Part shown: positions 9,553 to 20,347 of the stretch, piece after piece | How the letters are laid out: the number at the start of each line of letters is the position of its first letter | How positions within the stretch are numbered: position 1 is the stretch's first letter | Assembly (NCBI GenBank): GCA_004802645.1 | Contig: SRKS01000003.1 | Location: 1,302,001 to 1,366,000 of the forward strand | DNA from: Amesomyces nigricolor | Taxonomy: Eukaryota; Ascomycota; Sordariomycetes; Sordariales; Chaetomiaceae | Length of the DNA: 64,000 nt | Reading direction: 5' to 3' | Position numbers and translations under genes: made by a program | The notes under the pieces: generated by a model | Told to the model about the DNA's origin: nothing | Databases searched by the model: none | The model's input: the letters and a program-made list of their open reading frames with translations, nothing else

Positions 9553-12036
9553 GGTGAAGTCGGATCGGAGGAGCGGCCAAACGTCGAGATCGAGAGCAAG
9601 GGCGGTCGTGGGTTCGAAGAGGAAAACGGGGTTTGTGGGGGTGGGTGGTGGTTATGTCAGAGTACAGGTAGGTAGTCGAGGTAGTCTGCGGAGGGAGTGT
9701 CGGGGTGCGGGCGACGAGGCAATCGGGGCTAAAGGAAGGACTGAAGGAGACGGCGGGAATGGACGTCAGGCTGCGTGCCCTGAAGAAAATCGGGGTATCC
9801 GGGTATCCTGCAGAAAAACAACTTGAAGACGAAAATGGGTATCTCAGAGGGGTGCAAAGGGGGCAGGGTAATCGGAAAGGAAAATAGAGAGAAGAAGCTG
9901 TCGTGTGCTCGTGTCCTTCCAGCGATCTCCAGTTGGGGGTGGAGGGGGAAGCAGGGGGAGGAGCGAAAGATGGTGACTTTGAGGGATTGGTGGATGGAAG
10001 CTGATGGACTGAGGCAGTGGAGACCCACTGTGAGCGTGCACGAGCCATCCACAGGCCACAAGACGGGAGCAGCCCACTGGTCCGTGCGTGCTGGCTGGGG
10101 TCGTTGCTTGGCGTCCTTGGAAGGACCACACCACGCCGGCGGTGACACCACCCGCAGCTGCCAACCATTGGAACCGCCAATCCACTGTCCTCAGCGCCAC
10201 GGCAAGAACCGTGCTGTGGATGAAAATTCTCCTCGTTGCGTGTTGCTGTGGGTTTTCACGCGATCTCAAAAGCTCCGATTCGGCAGTCGTCTTAGAGTTT
10301 GTCAACCGAGCCGTGGACCCGGACTGCTGGCTAGGAACTGCTGGCTGATGACGAGGGAGGATGAACTGTCGAAGGACCCGTGGCTGGCTGTTGACTCCTG
10401 CAATCCTGCGTGAACCCCTTTTTGACACTACCCTGCGGACGCATTCCTGTCTAGGGCAGCTTCACACAGTTTCTCTCTTATCTCGGAGCATTCCTTAGAG
10501 TTCAAGTTCTGTCTTGCTCTGTTTCCCACAGTGTCAGAGAGCAAAGGCAAAGGTACATTTCTAAACCGAGAAACCAGACTGGCACTGACCCAGCTGATCA
10601 CCCATCTCCTCCCGAGGTCCAAGGGTTTCGTCCATATCGAAATTCCTCCAGAGTGCTGGCATCGGGAGCAAGCAACTACTCCCACACCCCTGGCCATCGA
10701 AAGCTTGGACTGCCGCAATTCCCAGGTCTGGAAGTGAGCTGCTGGTGGAGCCACTCTGCCGTGCTGTGACGTTGTGTTCCTCCTGCTGCAGCACAACGTC
10801 AAACATTCTGTTTTCTGTCTTAGAATCTCGGCAATTCGAATGATGTGTTCATCAAACGTATTGGTTGCAGTCGACAATGTCTATAGCAAAGGCAGATTTG
10901 TGTTTAAAGAAATACAGAGAACAATGGAAAGCACACAGCATCAGCGGTGTATCGCCAAGCACTGGTGGGGGTCCTTCGCTTCGAGCCCCAGGGCGTGTCA
11001 GCGTCGGGTGAGCTGGCTGGGCAGAATGGGTTGGGAACTTGCCCCTCCGAGCTGATCAAGTTCGAGAAGAGGAATCCATGTGTCTCTCACTTCCATCCCC
11101 ATTCCGACCGTTACAACTGGAGAACGGGCTGGCGATCTAGAACAGATTTACATGGGTAATTTACACACGGGTTGGACATCATCCCGATCTCCGTCTGCAC
11201 CACCAAAGCCAGCCGATCAATCCATCTATCCCATCCATCCCTCCCAACACTCTCCAATTTGCAAGCGGACGAGCACGAATCACAAACCCCCCACCCTCTA
11301 TTTTGTTTCATTACAGATTGTGGCAGTGTTCTCATCCACCACTCCCCCTTCCTTGGCTCGGGGGGTCTCACAAGTCACAAGCCTGCGAACCCGGCCCACT
11401 TCCCCTTTCTGGAACACCGCCGTTGAGAAAGAAAAGCCGATCCCGGTGTGTTGATCCAGGCATTCGCAGCTGAGACACACACAGTTGCATTCCCCGAGAC
11501 GGGGAAAAGGCCCGGAAGTGAGAGGGGGGGACTGATGAGGTGGGTTTGAGGGATGGGCTTGGCTGAAGATCATTCTTGTGGGATCGAGAGAGCATCGGTG
11601 GATATTGACTGCGGGATCGACCAGCGCTCAAAGGGTCAATTGCTCTGGAGATGAAGAAGCCAGGGAAGGTTGGAGAGCTTGCTTACAGCACTTCTACATT
11701 ATCAAGAGCATTCAAAACCACCGTTTAAAGAATACCCTGGAATTTGATCCCACACAACTCTGTGTATCTATCTAAACAACCCTCCGTATGCATGCACATG
11801 CCATGTTCGAGGCGATGCTGGTTCTTCTTTACCAAGAACCAACCCCCTTAGATGCGTTCTTCTCTGACAATGTGGTCAAAACACCCTCCTTCCAACCAAC
11901 CATATGTCCATGTCCTAACAATAACACAAGAAACAAAGGTAGCCATACAACACTCGGCTGTAAACAACCACCTCAAGCCCTCCTGTATACTCAAACTCCC
12001 AACCCATCACTCAATTGCTCTCCCTAAAATGCACCA
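9553..12036. other. Long intergenic region upstream of the KH protein gene
   Basis: This 2.5-kb gap should hold the promoter and leader of the KH gene at its left end and the 3' region of the next minus-strand gene at its right end. Several 60-200-codon open frames overlap on both strands, none with a protein signature. I checked it for tRNA A/B boxes and 5S rRNA and found none. Confidence 0.55.
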
Positions 12037-14811
12037 TCACCGATACTCCCCCCTCATCTGCCCCTGACCATGACCCTGCTCCAAATAAACCACCTCCCCA
12101 TCCTCCATGCCCTGCTGTTGCTGCGGCGGCAAACGCCCATAATACCTCTCCACCGGCTGAGCAGACGCATATTCCCTACGCACAACCTGCGCCGCATCGC
12201 CCCCACTAGTACCAGGCACAACACTGTACGCCCTAGTTACTGCAGGAGGCGGCATTGTCTCCCTCCCAGTTCCACCCATAACCACATCCTGATATCCAGC
12301 ACCAGTAACGGGGGTATACTCCACCCTCCTTGCATACTCCCTCACTCCACCCGGCATCTCATACCCCTCCCCCACAGGCCTCACACTGGCAGACCTCATC
12401 GGCGGCGGATACTCGCCCCTGATAGCCACGGGGATGGGCTCGTCCGCCGCAAGACGGCGCTCATAACCCGCCGGCACGGGCATCTCGTACCGCTCTGCTG
12501 CCGCGGGACGCCCGCTCGCTGCACGGTAGTACTCCTGCGCAGGGACCACCCTCTCGTAGACCGATCTGGGAGCGGCGTCGTAACGAGGCTGCGCCTCTAT
12601 CGGGCGGACGCTGGCTGGGCGGGGCAAGTACTCGCGAGGCGGCTCGGCGTACTCGGCCGAAGGTGGCGGACCCATTGTGCTTGTCGGAGGAGCGGTTTCG
12701 CGGTAGGCGTACTCTGGCTGGGTGATGACGCGTCGTGCGGTTGCTGATGTTGTTGCGTACGCGGGTGAGGTTGGGCGGTAGAGAGCCGCTTCGTCGTCGA
12801 GGAGTTCGGGGCGGCGAGGGATGCCGCCGGGTGGAAGGACTCGCTCATAAGGGCCTCTGGGGTCGGAGACGACTTCCTCGCGGACGACGGTTGCGGAGCG
12901 GACCGGCTCGAGGTATTCGCGGCCGTAGGCGTCGACAATGATGCGCCGGGGCGCGGCGCGAGGAGGAGGCATTGCGGCTGGCGGGCGCTCGTACATGACG
13001 GGAGATGGTGAGCGGTCGGGGTAGCCTGTTGGGCGAATGCTCATCCTCGAGACCGAGCGGCCGTCGCTGTAGACAGGGGCAACGTCATCGTAGGGGCCGT
13101 GGACGACGCGGGATGCCGGGCGCACGGTACGGATGTACTGGGCTGACTCGGGTCCGGCTGTGTAGCCGCCTGGAGGCGGCGCCCTGTGATCATCGTAGTA
13201 CACTCGCTCATACCTCGGAGATGTGACGAGGATGGGCTCTTCACCAAGACGAGCGCGATAGTCATCGGCTCGCTCGTATCCCACGACACGCTCTTGCCTG
13301 ACGACCCTCGGCTGGTAACGCTCCTGGTAACCTCCCTCGACTGGAGGCGGCTGCGCAAACCTAGGCTCGTCATCCTGTATCTCTACAGGCTGCTGCTGCG
13401 AGTAACGCTGGCGCTTGCTCGGGCGACCGTACTGGGGAGTCAGGGGGGAAGGCGAGCGGGGCTCTGGCTTGATGTAGGGCGAGGCCGCAGCTGAGGCCGC
13501 GAGCCGCTCGGCCTTTCTCTTTTTCTTCTTGCCCTTCTTTTTCTCTCCTTTGCTGCCACCTTGCGGAGAGCTCTCTGGGCTTGAGCCATTGGAGGGCTGC
13601 TTCCTAAGCGCGGCCACCTGAGCCGGGGGCGCCTGAGGGCCACCGCCCAACCCGGCCTCCCTTGCAATGGCTGGGGGGAGGACATGTGTTGGTTGAGGGG
13701 CAAGCGGGGAGAGGTCGTGGGCACGGACGACAGCTGGTTCGCGAGAAGCCTGGTCAAGGAACCGCTGGTCTGCGCGGCCGAGATCGTGTCCCACTCTGTC
13801 CGACTTCTCCATCTGCAACGCTCCGCCAACACTCGGCACCTGAGGCTGGTATACGCTTGTGGAACTACTGATGCCGATAGGCAGGCCGGGTGCTGTCGCT
13901 CTCGCTGCCTGAGGGGCTTGGATCGGCGCAGGCGCAGTCGACAGCTGTGGAAGCTGGGAAGAGGCAATGCCCGGAGGGGCCGGCGCAGGCTGGGGGGGCA
14001 CCGAAGGACGCAGCTCGAAATCAAGCTCCGGCTCGTAGGGAGAGCCATCTCGCATTTCCTCGTCTTCAGACCCAGGCAGTCGGGAGACCATGTTGGATTC
14101 TGGGGTGTCGTGTCGGCTCGAGTAAAACGTGGTGTTATCGTCCACCGATTCCGCCGACACTGAGGCGTTAGCAGCTGTGTCATCAGTAGATTGGGCAGGA
14201 GGCGTCGCAAGGACTAGAGACATGGCCTTCGCCAGAATGTCGCCGACGTCAAGTTCAGCCAGCTGCTCCGAGGCCTTGCTGTGAGCCCGGCGTTGCTCGA
14301 ACTGGTCATTGAGACTGCGTTCCAAGCGCTGCCGCTGCAGTTGGATCTCGGCCTTGATCAGGCCGTCCGACTTTTCCAGAAGAACAGGATTGATCTCGGG
14401 CTTCCCGGGCGCGAGCTGACTTGCGCGGGAGGAAGCGCTCGAGGTTGCCCCGAGCCCTGGAACCTTCGACGCCATGTCTACCTGGTTCCGATGCTGGTTT
14501 GCCTGCTGAGACTGGAAACGATCAATTACTGGGCGACCGCTGCCTGCAGACTTTTTTGCGGCAGTCGATTTTGAAGGTGCTGGCACTGCGGACTTGGCCG
14601 AGGCGGATGCGGGAGGCAGTTTCTGCGTCTGGGTGACTCTGGCGGGAAGGTGGGCTGGCTTGATGCGAGGATGTGCGCCATTCAGGATTTCGTCACGAAA
14701 CCGCAGCAGCTTCTCGTACTCCTGGACTTCACGGATCTCCTCAGCAGTGGGTGGTGCCAGCACCAGCCCTCCGCTCCCCGCCGCCACTCCAACCACATGT
14801 GCTTCAGCCAT
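12037..14811 (-). CDS. Large disordered protein with basic nuclear-type motif, function unknown
   Basis: A single-exon frame of 924 residues. I place the start at 14811 (MAEAHVVGVAAGSGG); the frame stays open further upstream but has no earlier ATG. The N-terminal 30-60 residues (EIREVQEYEKLLRFRDEILN) look helical and conserved, as does a charged segment near residue 170 (KAEIQLQRQRLERSLNDQFE). Around residue 440 a Lys-rich cluster (KGEKKKGKKKKRKAER) fits a nuclear localisation signal. The C-terminal half is rich in Pro, Arg, Tyr and Ala with recurring PRYERVYYDD-like and REYLPRPASVR-like phrases. No catalytic motif is visible and I do not recognise the family. Codon use and the 2.8-kb uninterrupted frame make it a real gene. 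It is divergent from the nucleotidase gene. Confidence 0.78.
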   Translation of the reverse strand: MAEAHVVGVAAGSGGLVLAPPTAEEIREVQEYEKLLRFRDEILNGAHPRIKPAHLPARVTQTQKLPPASASAKSAVPAPSKSTAAKKSAGSGRPVIDRFQSQQANQHRNQVDMASKVPGLGATSSASSRASQLAPGKPEINPVLLEKSDGLIKAEIQLQRQRLERSLNDQFEQRRAHSKASEQLAELDVGDILAKAMSLVLATPPAQSTDDTAANASVSAESVDDNTTFYSSRHDTPESNMVSRLPGSEDEEMRDGSPYEPELDFELRPSVPPQPAPAPPGIASSQLPQLSTAPAPIQAPQAARATAPGLPIGISSSTSVYQPQVPSVGGALQMEKSDRVGHDLGRADQRFLDQASREPAVVRAHDLSPLAPQPTHVLPPAIAREAGLGGGPQAPPAQVAALRKQPSNGSSPESSPQGGSKGEKKKGKKKKRKAERLAASAAASPYIKPEPRSPSPLTPQYGRPSKRQRYSQQQPVEIQDDEPRFAQPPPVEGGYQERYQPRVVRQERVVGYERADDYRARLGEEPILVTSPRYERVYYDDHRAPPPGGYTAGPESAQYIRTVRPASRVVHGPYDDVAPVYSDGRSVSRMSIRPTGYPDRSPSPVMYERPPAAMPPPRAAPRRIIVDAYGREYLEPVRSATVVREEVVSDPRGPYERVLPPGGIPRRPELLDDEAALYRPTSPAYATTSATARRVITQPEYAYRETAPPTSTMGPPPSAEYAEPPREYLPRPASVRPIEAQPRYDAAPRSVYERVVPAQEYYRAASGRPAAAERYEMPVPAGYERRLAADEPIPVAIRGEYPPPMRSASVRPVGEGYEMPGGVREYARRVEYTPVTGAGYQDVVMGGTGRETMPPPAVTRAYSVVPGTSGGDAAQVVRREYASAQPVERYYGRLPPQQQQGMEDGEVVYLEQGHGQGQMRGEYR

Positions 14812-15534
14812 GATGACGATGTGCTTCGTGTGAAGCCAGCGCACGTCTCCGGTTTGTCTCAGCTCGTTCAGCAGGCCATCAGGCGCAGTGATGGGGGGGG
14901 AAAAAAGCTGACAGTATACAAAGCAGCAAATACAAAGCCCAAAGTTGGCGGTGGTATTGATGCCGTGCGTGGTCCTCTTCTGCGAGGAGGTGGCTGAGAA
15001 ATGCGTGATGGGGGAAAGAGAATTGGATGCAGTGGATGAATTGGACGATGCCCTGCAACTTTTGTTTTCAAGGTGCAGGGATGCGGACCGCAAGGGCCGC
15101 CAGGTGCGCCAAGTCTCAAGGCGGCCCCACCCAAGCTCCAGCTCGCGGCAGGTGGGTCCGGCCACGGGCCGACGCTGACAAACAAGTGTCGGCCTGAGTC
15201 AACTGAGAAGTGTTGGACTCACGTTTCAGGGCCAAATTGCAAGAACAATTGTCAAAAGACCTGAAGAGAGGACAGGAAGTGGTTACGCCGTAGACATATA
15301 AAGTTTCAAGGGCTCAACCACTGCTGTGCCGCCAATATTTCACCATTCTCTTCTTGTCCAGAAAATCTTCGGACTCAGCTCCAACAAAAAGAGTCAACGA
15401 ACAACTCAGACTGTCTCTTCTTGTTTCTCTATCAACCACAACTGCCCTCTTACTTCGCCAACAAGCATCTTAAACACGACGACCGGGTCTTCAGCCCTTA
15501 ACCGCATACCAGCACCAGAAGCTCTTTCAGAAAA
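14812..15534. promoter_or_regulatory. Divergent promoter region, disordered-protein gene / nucleotidase gene
   Basis: Two divergent start codons are 723 bp apart. The plus-strand side has a TATA-like motif about 230 bp before the nucleotidase ATG and a pyrimidine-rich leader. The minus-strand frame that stays open to 15165 begins only with GTG and has no supporting signature. Confidence 0.5.
15297..15303 (+). promoter_or_regulatory. Possible TATA box of the nucleotidase gene
   Basis: TATAAAG lies 232 bp upstream of the ATG at 15535, followed by a C/T-rich leader. The position suits a fungal TATA box with a long leader, but no transcript data support it. Confidence 0.3.
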
Positions 15535-16440
15535 ATGGAGCCAGGTCAAGTCAACACGAACGGGGCAACAGCCCCCAAACAAGTCTTTTTCTTGTGAGTG
15601 AGCCGCCAGAAAGGCATGATAGATGGGTAGTCTAACTCGACAACAGTGACATTGACAACTGCTTGTACCCAAAAAGTGAGTTGACTTGATACGCCGAAAC
15701 TCGGAAGCCGACTTGGAGGATTTCGTGACTAACACCTCTCAGGCGCCAAGGTCCACGACCTGATGGCTGACCTCATCGACCGGTACTTCGCCACACACCT
15801 GTCGCTCCCATGGGAAGACGCTGTGCGGCTGCACAAAGAATACTACCAGAACTATGGCCTGGCCATCGAGGGGCTTGTCCGGCACCATCAAATCGACCCC
15901 CTGGACTACAACGCCAAGGTCGACGATGCCCTGCCCCTCGACGGCGTCATCAAGCCGCGGCCCGACCTCAAGAAGCTGCTCGCTGACATTGACAGGAGCA
16001 AAGTCAAGCTGTGGCTCTTTACGAATGCCTATGTCAACCACGCCAAGCGGGTGGTGAAGCTGCTCCAGGTGGAGGAGTTCTTCGAGGGCATCACTTTCTG
16101 CGACTACGCCGCGGTACCGTTGGCGTGCAAGCCGCACCCGGATATGTACCAGAAGGCGATGCGGGAAGCGGGGGTGGAGAAGTATGAGGACTGCTTCTTT
16201 GTTGGTAAGTACTCTTTTTATTCGCCATTTCAACTGTGAGCTGCGCCTGACACCTTGCTAGACGACTCCTACCAAAACTGCAAAAGGGCGCAAGAACTGG
16301 GGTGGACGGTGGCCCACCTTGTCGAAGACGACGTTAAGCCACCAAGGACACCGGCGAGCAAGTTCCAGATACGGCACCTGGATGAGCTGCGGACCGCATT
16401 CCCGCAGTTCTTCAAGCCGGAGAGCTCAGGGACAGACTGA
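15535..16440 (+). CDS. SDT1: HAD-superfamily pyrimidine 5'-nucleotidase (Sdt1/Phm8 type)
   Basis: This is a soluble phosphatase that removes phosphate from nucleoside monophosphates. Exons 15535-15593, 15647-15675, 15743-16204 and 16262-16440 give 242 residues with consistent phases. HAD motif I is FFFDIDNCLYP at residues 20-30; the first Asp is the nucleophile and the second the acid/base. Motif II is LWLFTNAYVNHA, motif III is the Lys of CKPHPDMY, and motif IV is FVDDSYQN. The cap is helical (DRYFATHLSL ... YYQNYGLAIEGL). Yeast has two close relatives, Sdt1 and Phm8, and the choice between them is not possible from sequence alone. The second exon is 29 nt. The start is in good context after a run of A residues. 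Confidence 0.92.
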
Positions 16441-16747
16441 GGGGTGAGCGGATGACGCACAACTGCTGGTAGACCAGATAAAAAAAACCTAGATAGACTT
16501 GGCTGTTGAAACAGCTCTCATGATTCATGATAAATTGAAGCGATGTATTGATTTCAATCAACCATTATCCTGTTGCGCCTGTAATTTCTTGAACCCTTCC
16601 TCAACGCCGTCTGTGATGCCAATAAGTCCCTTAGATCAACCCACGGGAAAGCCGTAGCCTCATTCCCGCACAACTCCTGACCCATCCCCAAAAAGCCAAA
16701 GCCACGATGCATCGTTCACCATGCTTCCCGCAAAAAGAAATGAATAA
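16441..16747. other. Intergenic, convergent 3' regions
   Basis: This is a short gap between the nucleotidase and Med21 stop codons, with A-rich stretches consistent with 3' ends. Nothing else is seen. Confidence 0.6.
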
Positions 16748-17310
16748 TCAAGGCCTCCCAATCCCCCTCAACAACGCATCCAACTGCCCCAGTACCTCAT
16801 CCCGCTCCTTACTCGCCTCCTGCCTGTGCGCCTCAGCGACCGCAATCTCCTCCTCCAGCCCGCGTATCATGTCGACCTGCTCGCGCTCGCTGTTGTCTAG
16901 GCCGGGCAGCTCCGAGATGAGGTATTCGATCAGCTGCGCCTGGTCGACGAGGTCTTTTGCTATCTCGCGTTGGCCGTCGGCGAAGGTTTTCGGGTCGAAG
17001 CTGTCGACTGGTAGGTGGGGCGGCGGTTAGTGAGGTGTTGTTGGAGAACGGGTGGGGGAGGTATGGGTGGGAAGGGAGGGGGGGGGGTTGTTGGAAGTAC
17101 CTTCTTTTGGCTGGTCCTTCAGGTCGGGGATCTTGTCATCTGGGCCAAAGGTTTCGAGATCGTGGTGCCGCTCGACGTAGTAGAAGCCTGCTATGAACAT
17201 GGTGCAGAGCTGTGGACTGGAAGTTAGCTGTGGCTTGTATGGAGGGGTGGGGATGAGGGAGCGCGCACAAGGTCCATAGCCTCCTGAAGCTGCGTGAGGA
17301 TGTCCCCCAT
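16748..17310 (-). CDS. MED21: Mediator complex subunit 21 (Srb7)
   Basis: This is a small coiled-coil subunit of the Mediator middle module, which pairs with Med7 and links activators to RNA polymerase II. Exons on the minus strand are 17310-17269, 17209-17101 and 17007-16748, giving 136 residues, the typical Med21 size. The protein begins MGDILTQLQEAMDL, continues with FYYVERHHDLETFGPDDKIP and ends with the helical LPGLDNSEREQ ... EEEIAVAEAHRQEA segment, all hallmark Med21 features. The first donor is GTGCGC, weaker than usual, but the frame and family match support it. The longer open frames over this locus are shadows. Confidence 0.93.
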
Positions 17311-17666
17311 GTTGGCAACCTGGTAGCAGTTGTCTCGCTACGTGAGATTGTGGGATGAGTTGAAGGATAATTGTCGGCGATGGTGATGTTGGGATGCGGT
17401 CACGGCTGTTGAATGCGGTGCGATAAGATAAGAGACCGCTCCCAGGGCCGCACCAAAATGACTGTGCCAAAGTGTGAGTCGGCGGTCAATTTCGGTGTCT
17501 TGGTCCCATTCCGCTAGATCTTCACAGTGCATTTAAGAAGTATTAACTACGGAATATATCTTTGTGGTTAACGTTCTCGGCAGGCAATTCCCCATTTCTC
17601 GAACCCCGAGACAATCATCCTGCACGGCCAAATCCTTCCAGCGCGACCCTCGACCCTCCTCAAAAA
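17311..17666. promoter_or_regulatory. Divergent promoter region, MED21 / RRG7
   Basis: A compact 356-bp spacer between divergent start codons must carry both promoters. I see no clear TATA box. A frame in phase with RRG7 stays open upstream of its ATG but lacks a Met. Confidence 0.5.
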
Positions 17667-18539
17667 ATGCGTGTCTCTCTCCTTCGCCAACTTCGCCAAC
17701 CCCGATGGCCACCATCCCTTTTCCTACGCCCCTTGTCCGCAACCGCCACCTCTCACTGCAGCCCCGAACTCTCCTCACAAACCCAGCAGCAGCGACCCGA
17801 AGAACAACAAGCACCACAACCATCACCACAAGATGGCACATCGTCCCAACCCTCTCCCCTAATCTACCCCTCCGCGCCCTCGCCGCACCACACCTGCCTA
17901 CCCACCTTCCTCGCCTATGCGACGCGCACAAACCTCGACCAGTCCTCGACCGTCTACGTCGGCACGCACTATGAGTACACGACCAGCCTCTCGCTCGCGC
18001 GCTACGGCTTCGACCTGCGGCGCGTTGGTGGCTCCTCCGATTTTGGAATCGACCTGCTCGGGACGTGGTCCCTGCCCTCAACAGAAACATCATCGTCTTC
18101 AACGACAGCAACAACCGGGGCCAAAGGTTCTAAGAGGAAAATGCGGGAGTTGAAGGTGCTGGTGCAGTGCAAAGCCGTCCAACGGCCCGGGCCACATCTG
18201 ATCCGGGAGTTGGAGGGCGCGTTCGTGGGCGCGCCGGCCGGGTGGCGGGCGACGAGCGGGGTGGTAGGGTTGCTGGTAACGGAACGGCCAGCGACGAAGG
18301 GGATCCGGGAAGCGCTGGCACGGAGCCGGTGGCCGATGGGTTTTGTGGCGTGCTCGCGGGAGGGGAAGGTCGAGCAGTTTCTCTGGAATCGGAGGGCGGA
18401 GGAGGAGGGGTTGGAGGGGTTGGGGGTGGGAATGAGGTATGTTGTTGATGCAGCAGACAAGGAGGGCGGGAGGGAGCTGGTGTTGACGTGGAAGGGGAGG
18501 AATTTGGCGTTTGGAGGTAAGGGGAAGACGGCGGGGTGA
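17667..18539 (+). CDS. RRG7: Mitochondrial Rrg7-like protein with restriction-endonuclease fold
   Basis: Family members are needed for respiratory growth and maintenance of mitochondrial function in yeast. The protein is 290 residues in one exon. I chose the ATG at 17667 (AAAAAATG context). It gives an Arg-rich, acid-free presequence (MRVSLLRQLRQPRWPP) followed by a Pro/Gln/Ser linker. The folded part begins at FLAYATRTNLDQSSTVYVGT. It contains a PD-(D/E)xK-like core: the Asp of SDFGIDLLGTW and the QCK of LKVLVQCKA about 50 residues later, the pattern of Mrr-type nucleases. ATSGVVGLLVTERPATKGI follows. Nuclease activity is inferred from the motif. A Ser/Thr insert (about residues 134-145) separates the two core motifs. 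Confidence 0.88.
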   Translation: MRVSLLRQLRQPRWPPSLFLRPLSATATSHCSPELSSQTQQQRPEEQQAPQPSPQDGTSSQPSPLIYPSAPSPHHTCLPTFLAYATRTNLDQSSTVYVGTHYEYTTSLSLARYGFDLRRVGGSSDFGIDLLGTWSLPSTETSSSSTTATTGAKGSKRKMRELKVLVQCKAVQRPGPHLIRELEGAFVGAPAGWRATSGVVGLLVTERPATKGIREALARSRWPMGFVACSREGKVEQFLWNRRAEEEGLEGLGVGMRYVVDAADKEGGRELVLTWKGRNLAFGGKGKTAG

Positions 18540-18929
18540 AAGATGCGGGAGGGCTCCAACATTGGATCTACAGCCTCCAGTGAGGGTAAGTTGACGCGTT
18601 GAGGGCTTGATGTTGGCAGCTGACAACGCCAGCAACGCTTTCCGCTGCTTTCAAGGGCCGGAATCGTGAACAGCCGCTTCCTGGACCCCGTCACTTTCCC
18701 AGCTTATCCAATGTTTGGAAAAAATACCAAAAGTCCTCAATCAGAGGACATACGTGGACAGAAAGTTGCTGCCGCCAACAAGCGTTGAGACCTCGAGGTA
18801 TATCATCTACCCATATATGAGACAAAAAAGGCAATTCAAGGCCACTGCTCCAAATATCTCGACCAACAACAAGACCAAGTATCCAAAATCAACGCCCAGC
18901 CGGCAATCCAGAGCCTCTGGCAAACCCGC
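18540..18929. other. Intergenic, convergent 3' regions
   Basis: A 390-bp gap between converging genes; it is A/T-richer than the flanks and shows no gene or RNA. Confidence 0.6.
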
Positions 18930-19493
18930 TCAATCATCCCAAATCGCCTGCCTCGCCTTAGCAACCTCCTCCTCCCTCTTCCGCTCCTTCTCCTTCTCCT
19001 CCTCGCGCCGCTTGCGCTCCTTCTCGCGCATCGCCTTGTCATACGCGCGCTGCTCCTCGTTCGGCCGCATCGCCTTCATGCCCAATGCACCAGCGAGCAT
19101 GCGGCGGACGACGGCGTCTGTCTTCTCGGGGCGTTTGGACGGCCCGCCGCCTGTCGAGGACGAGCCACCTGCGCCACCGTCAAACGGAGGGATGGTAAAT
19201 CCTGGTCCCGGGAGTGCAGACGGTGAGAAGGGCTGGTTGGTGCTGGCTACTGGGGACATGGGCGTTGGTGGCGGCGCGGAGGTGCCTGCGTTGGCTGTGG
19301 TCGCGATGGGCGTGGCGTCGGAGGGGGAGGCATTGTCGTCATCGTCGTCGTCGACTTCGTCTTCCCAGCTGTCTGCGATGGGGCTACTGTTTTTTTTCTT
19401 GGTGGGTTTGGAGCATGATGTTTCAAGTTCGGTGGTTTTGAGAGACAGTTTGTTGAGATTGGAGGTGAGATTGTCTTTGGTGTTAGGAGCCAT
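18930..19493 (-). CDS. Small charged protein with C-terminal coiled coil, function unknown
   Basis: A single-exon frame of 187 residues starting MAPNTKDNLTSNLNKLSLK. It has an acidic patch (SWEDEVDDDDDDN, residues 43-55), then a Pro/Ser/Thr/Gly linker. The C-terminal part looks conserved: KTDAVVRRMLAGALGMKAMR followed by a Lys/Arg/Glu-rich helix that ends ARQAIWDD. The LAGALGMKAMRPNEEQRAYD segment is too ordered for a chance frame, so I take it as a real gene. I cannot name the family. It converges on RRG7 and diverges from the Lon gene. Confidence 0.72.
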   Translation of the reverse strand: MAPNTKDNLTSNLNKLSLKTTELETSCSKPTKKKNSSPIADSWEDEVDDDDDDNASPSDATPIATTANAGTSAPPPTPMSPVASTNQPFSPSALPGPGFTIPPFDGGAGGSSSTGGGPSKRPEKTDAVVRRMLAGALGMKAMRPNEEQRAYDKAMREKERKRREEEKEKERKREEEVAKARQAIWDD

Positions 19494-20347
19494 GGTGGAT
19501 GGTGTTGATGATGATGTGTTGATAATGAGCGGTGAAAAATACGACCAGGTTCAAAACCAAAAGTCGTGGAATGGTGAAAGGTTCAACAAAGAATGGTTCG
19601 TCTCTTTGTGATCAGGAGTCAGTGGGCTGTGTTTGGACACTACCAGCCCCACGTCAATGCTTCAGCTTGGTGGGTAAAGGTCGAAAGGATGTGAGGTGGA
19701 AATAGAATTGAAGCAAAGGGTCTGTGACGAGAACACAACTTAGACTTCAACCTGGTCTAATTTTCTCAGGAGTTGAAAGAAACTTGGGATGGAAGATGAG
19801 GCGTATGTCCGGCAGTTGGCTCATCAAGCCTGGATCTGGAATCTCGGAAGTGTTGGCTTTGGTTGGGAGAGTGCGGGGGTGGGGCAAGCTGCACAATGAC
19901 ACGGAAGCGCCACAATATTCGTGGCTGAAGCTCTGGTCCAACCTCAGGCTGTGTGGCTGGTGCTCGAGCCAAGAGCCGACCCCTGCCGGACGCGCCTCGG
20001 AGCTAAATTTGTGGACAGCTGCCAGCACGTTCCATCGCCGAAAACCGCCATCCCGGGCTCCAGCGCATTATTCAGACATCATCGCCATGGATCCCGGCCT
20101 TTCCAGCCGCCCTCGGAGCTCCCATTGACCTGTTATTGCCCTGTCAACCCAACCACCAGACAGCTCTCTTGTATTCTACCTTCTAATCTCTGTATTATTC
20201 TTGGCCCTACTTTACTTTTCCGGCTCTGATTACGGCCCATAGTCTCCCACCGCCGTGTCGCGAGCTTACCAAGCTTCGATTCCCAGATCGCGAACCCGCA
20301 AATCCTGACGTCAAACCGCCCGGGAGCTCTCATACTCACTGCCCACA
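19494..20347. promoter_or_regulatory. Divergent promoter region upstream of the Lon protease gene
   Basis: This 854-bp spacer lies between divergent starts. I looked for heat-shock elements because Lon genes are often stress-induced. A cluster of GAA and TTC triplets at 19576-19599 has the wrong spacing for a canonical element. The last 200 bp before the Lon ATG are pyrimidine-rich. Confidence 0.45.

Noticed and set aside
10926..11030. Possible tRNA gene (TTCGA-containing segment)
   Set aside because: The stem bases around TTCGAG do not pair as a T-arm and no A box or anticodon arm can be drawn.
14812..15165. N-terminal extension of the 924-residue protein
   Set aside because: The frame is open but begins only with GTG and encodes no conserved sequence; the ATG at 14811 fits better.
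19576..19599. Heat-shock element upstream of Lon
   Set aside because: GAA and TTC triplets are spaced by three or more bases instead of the canonical two, and they lie about 750 bp from the start codon.
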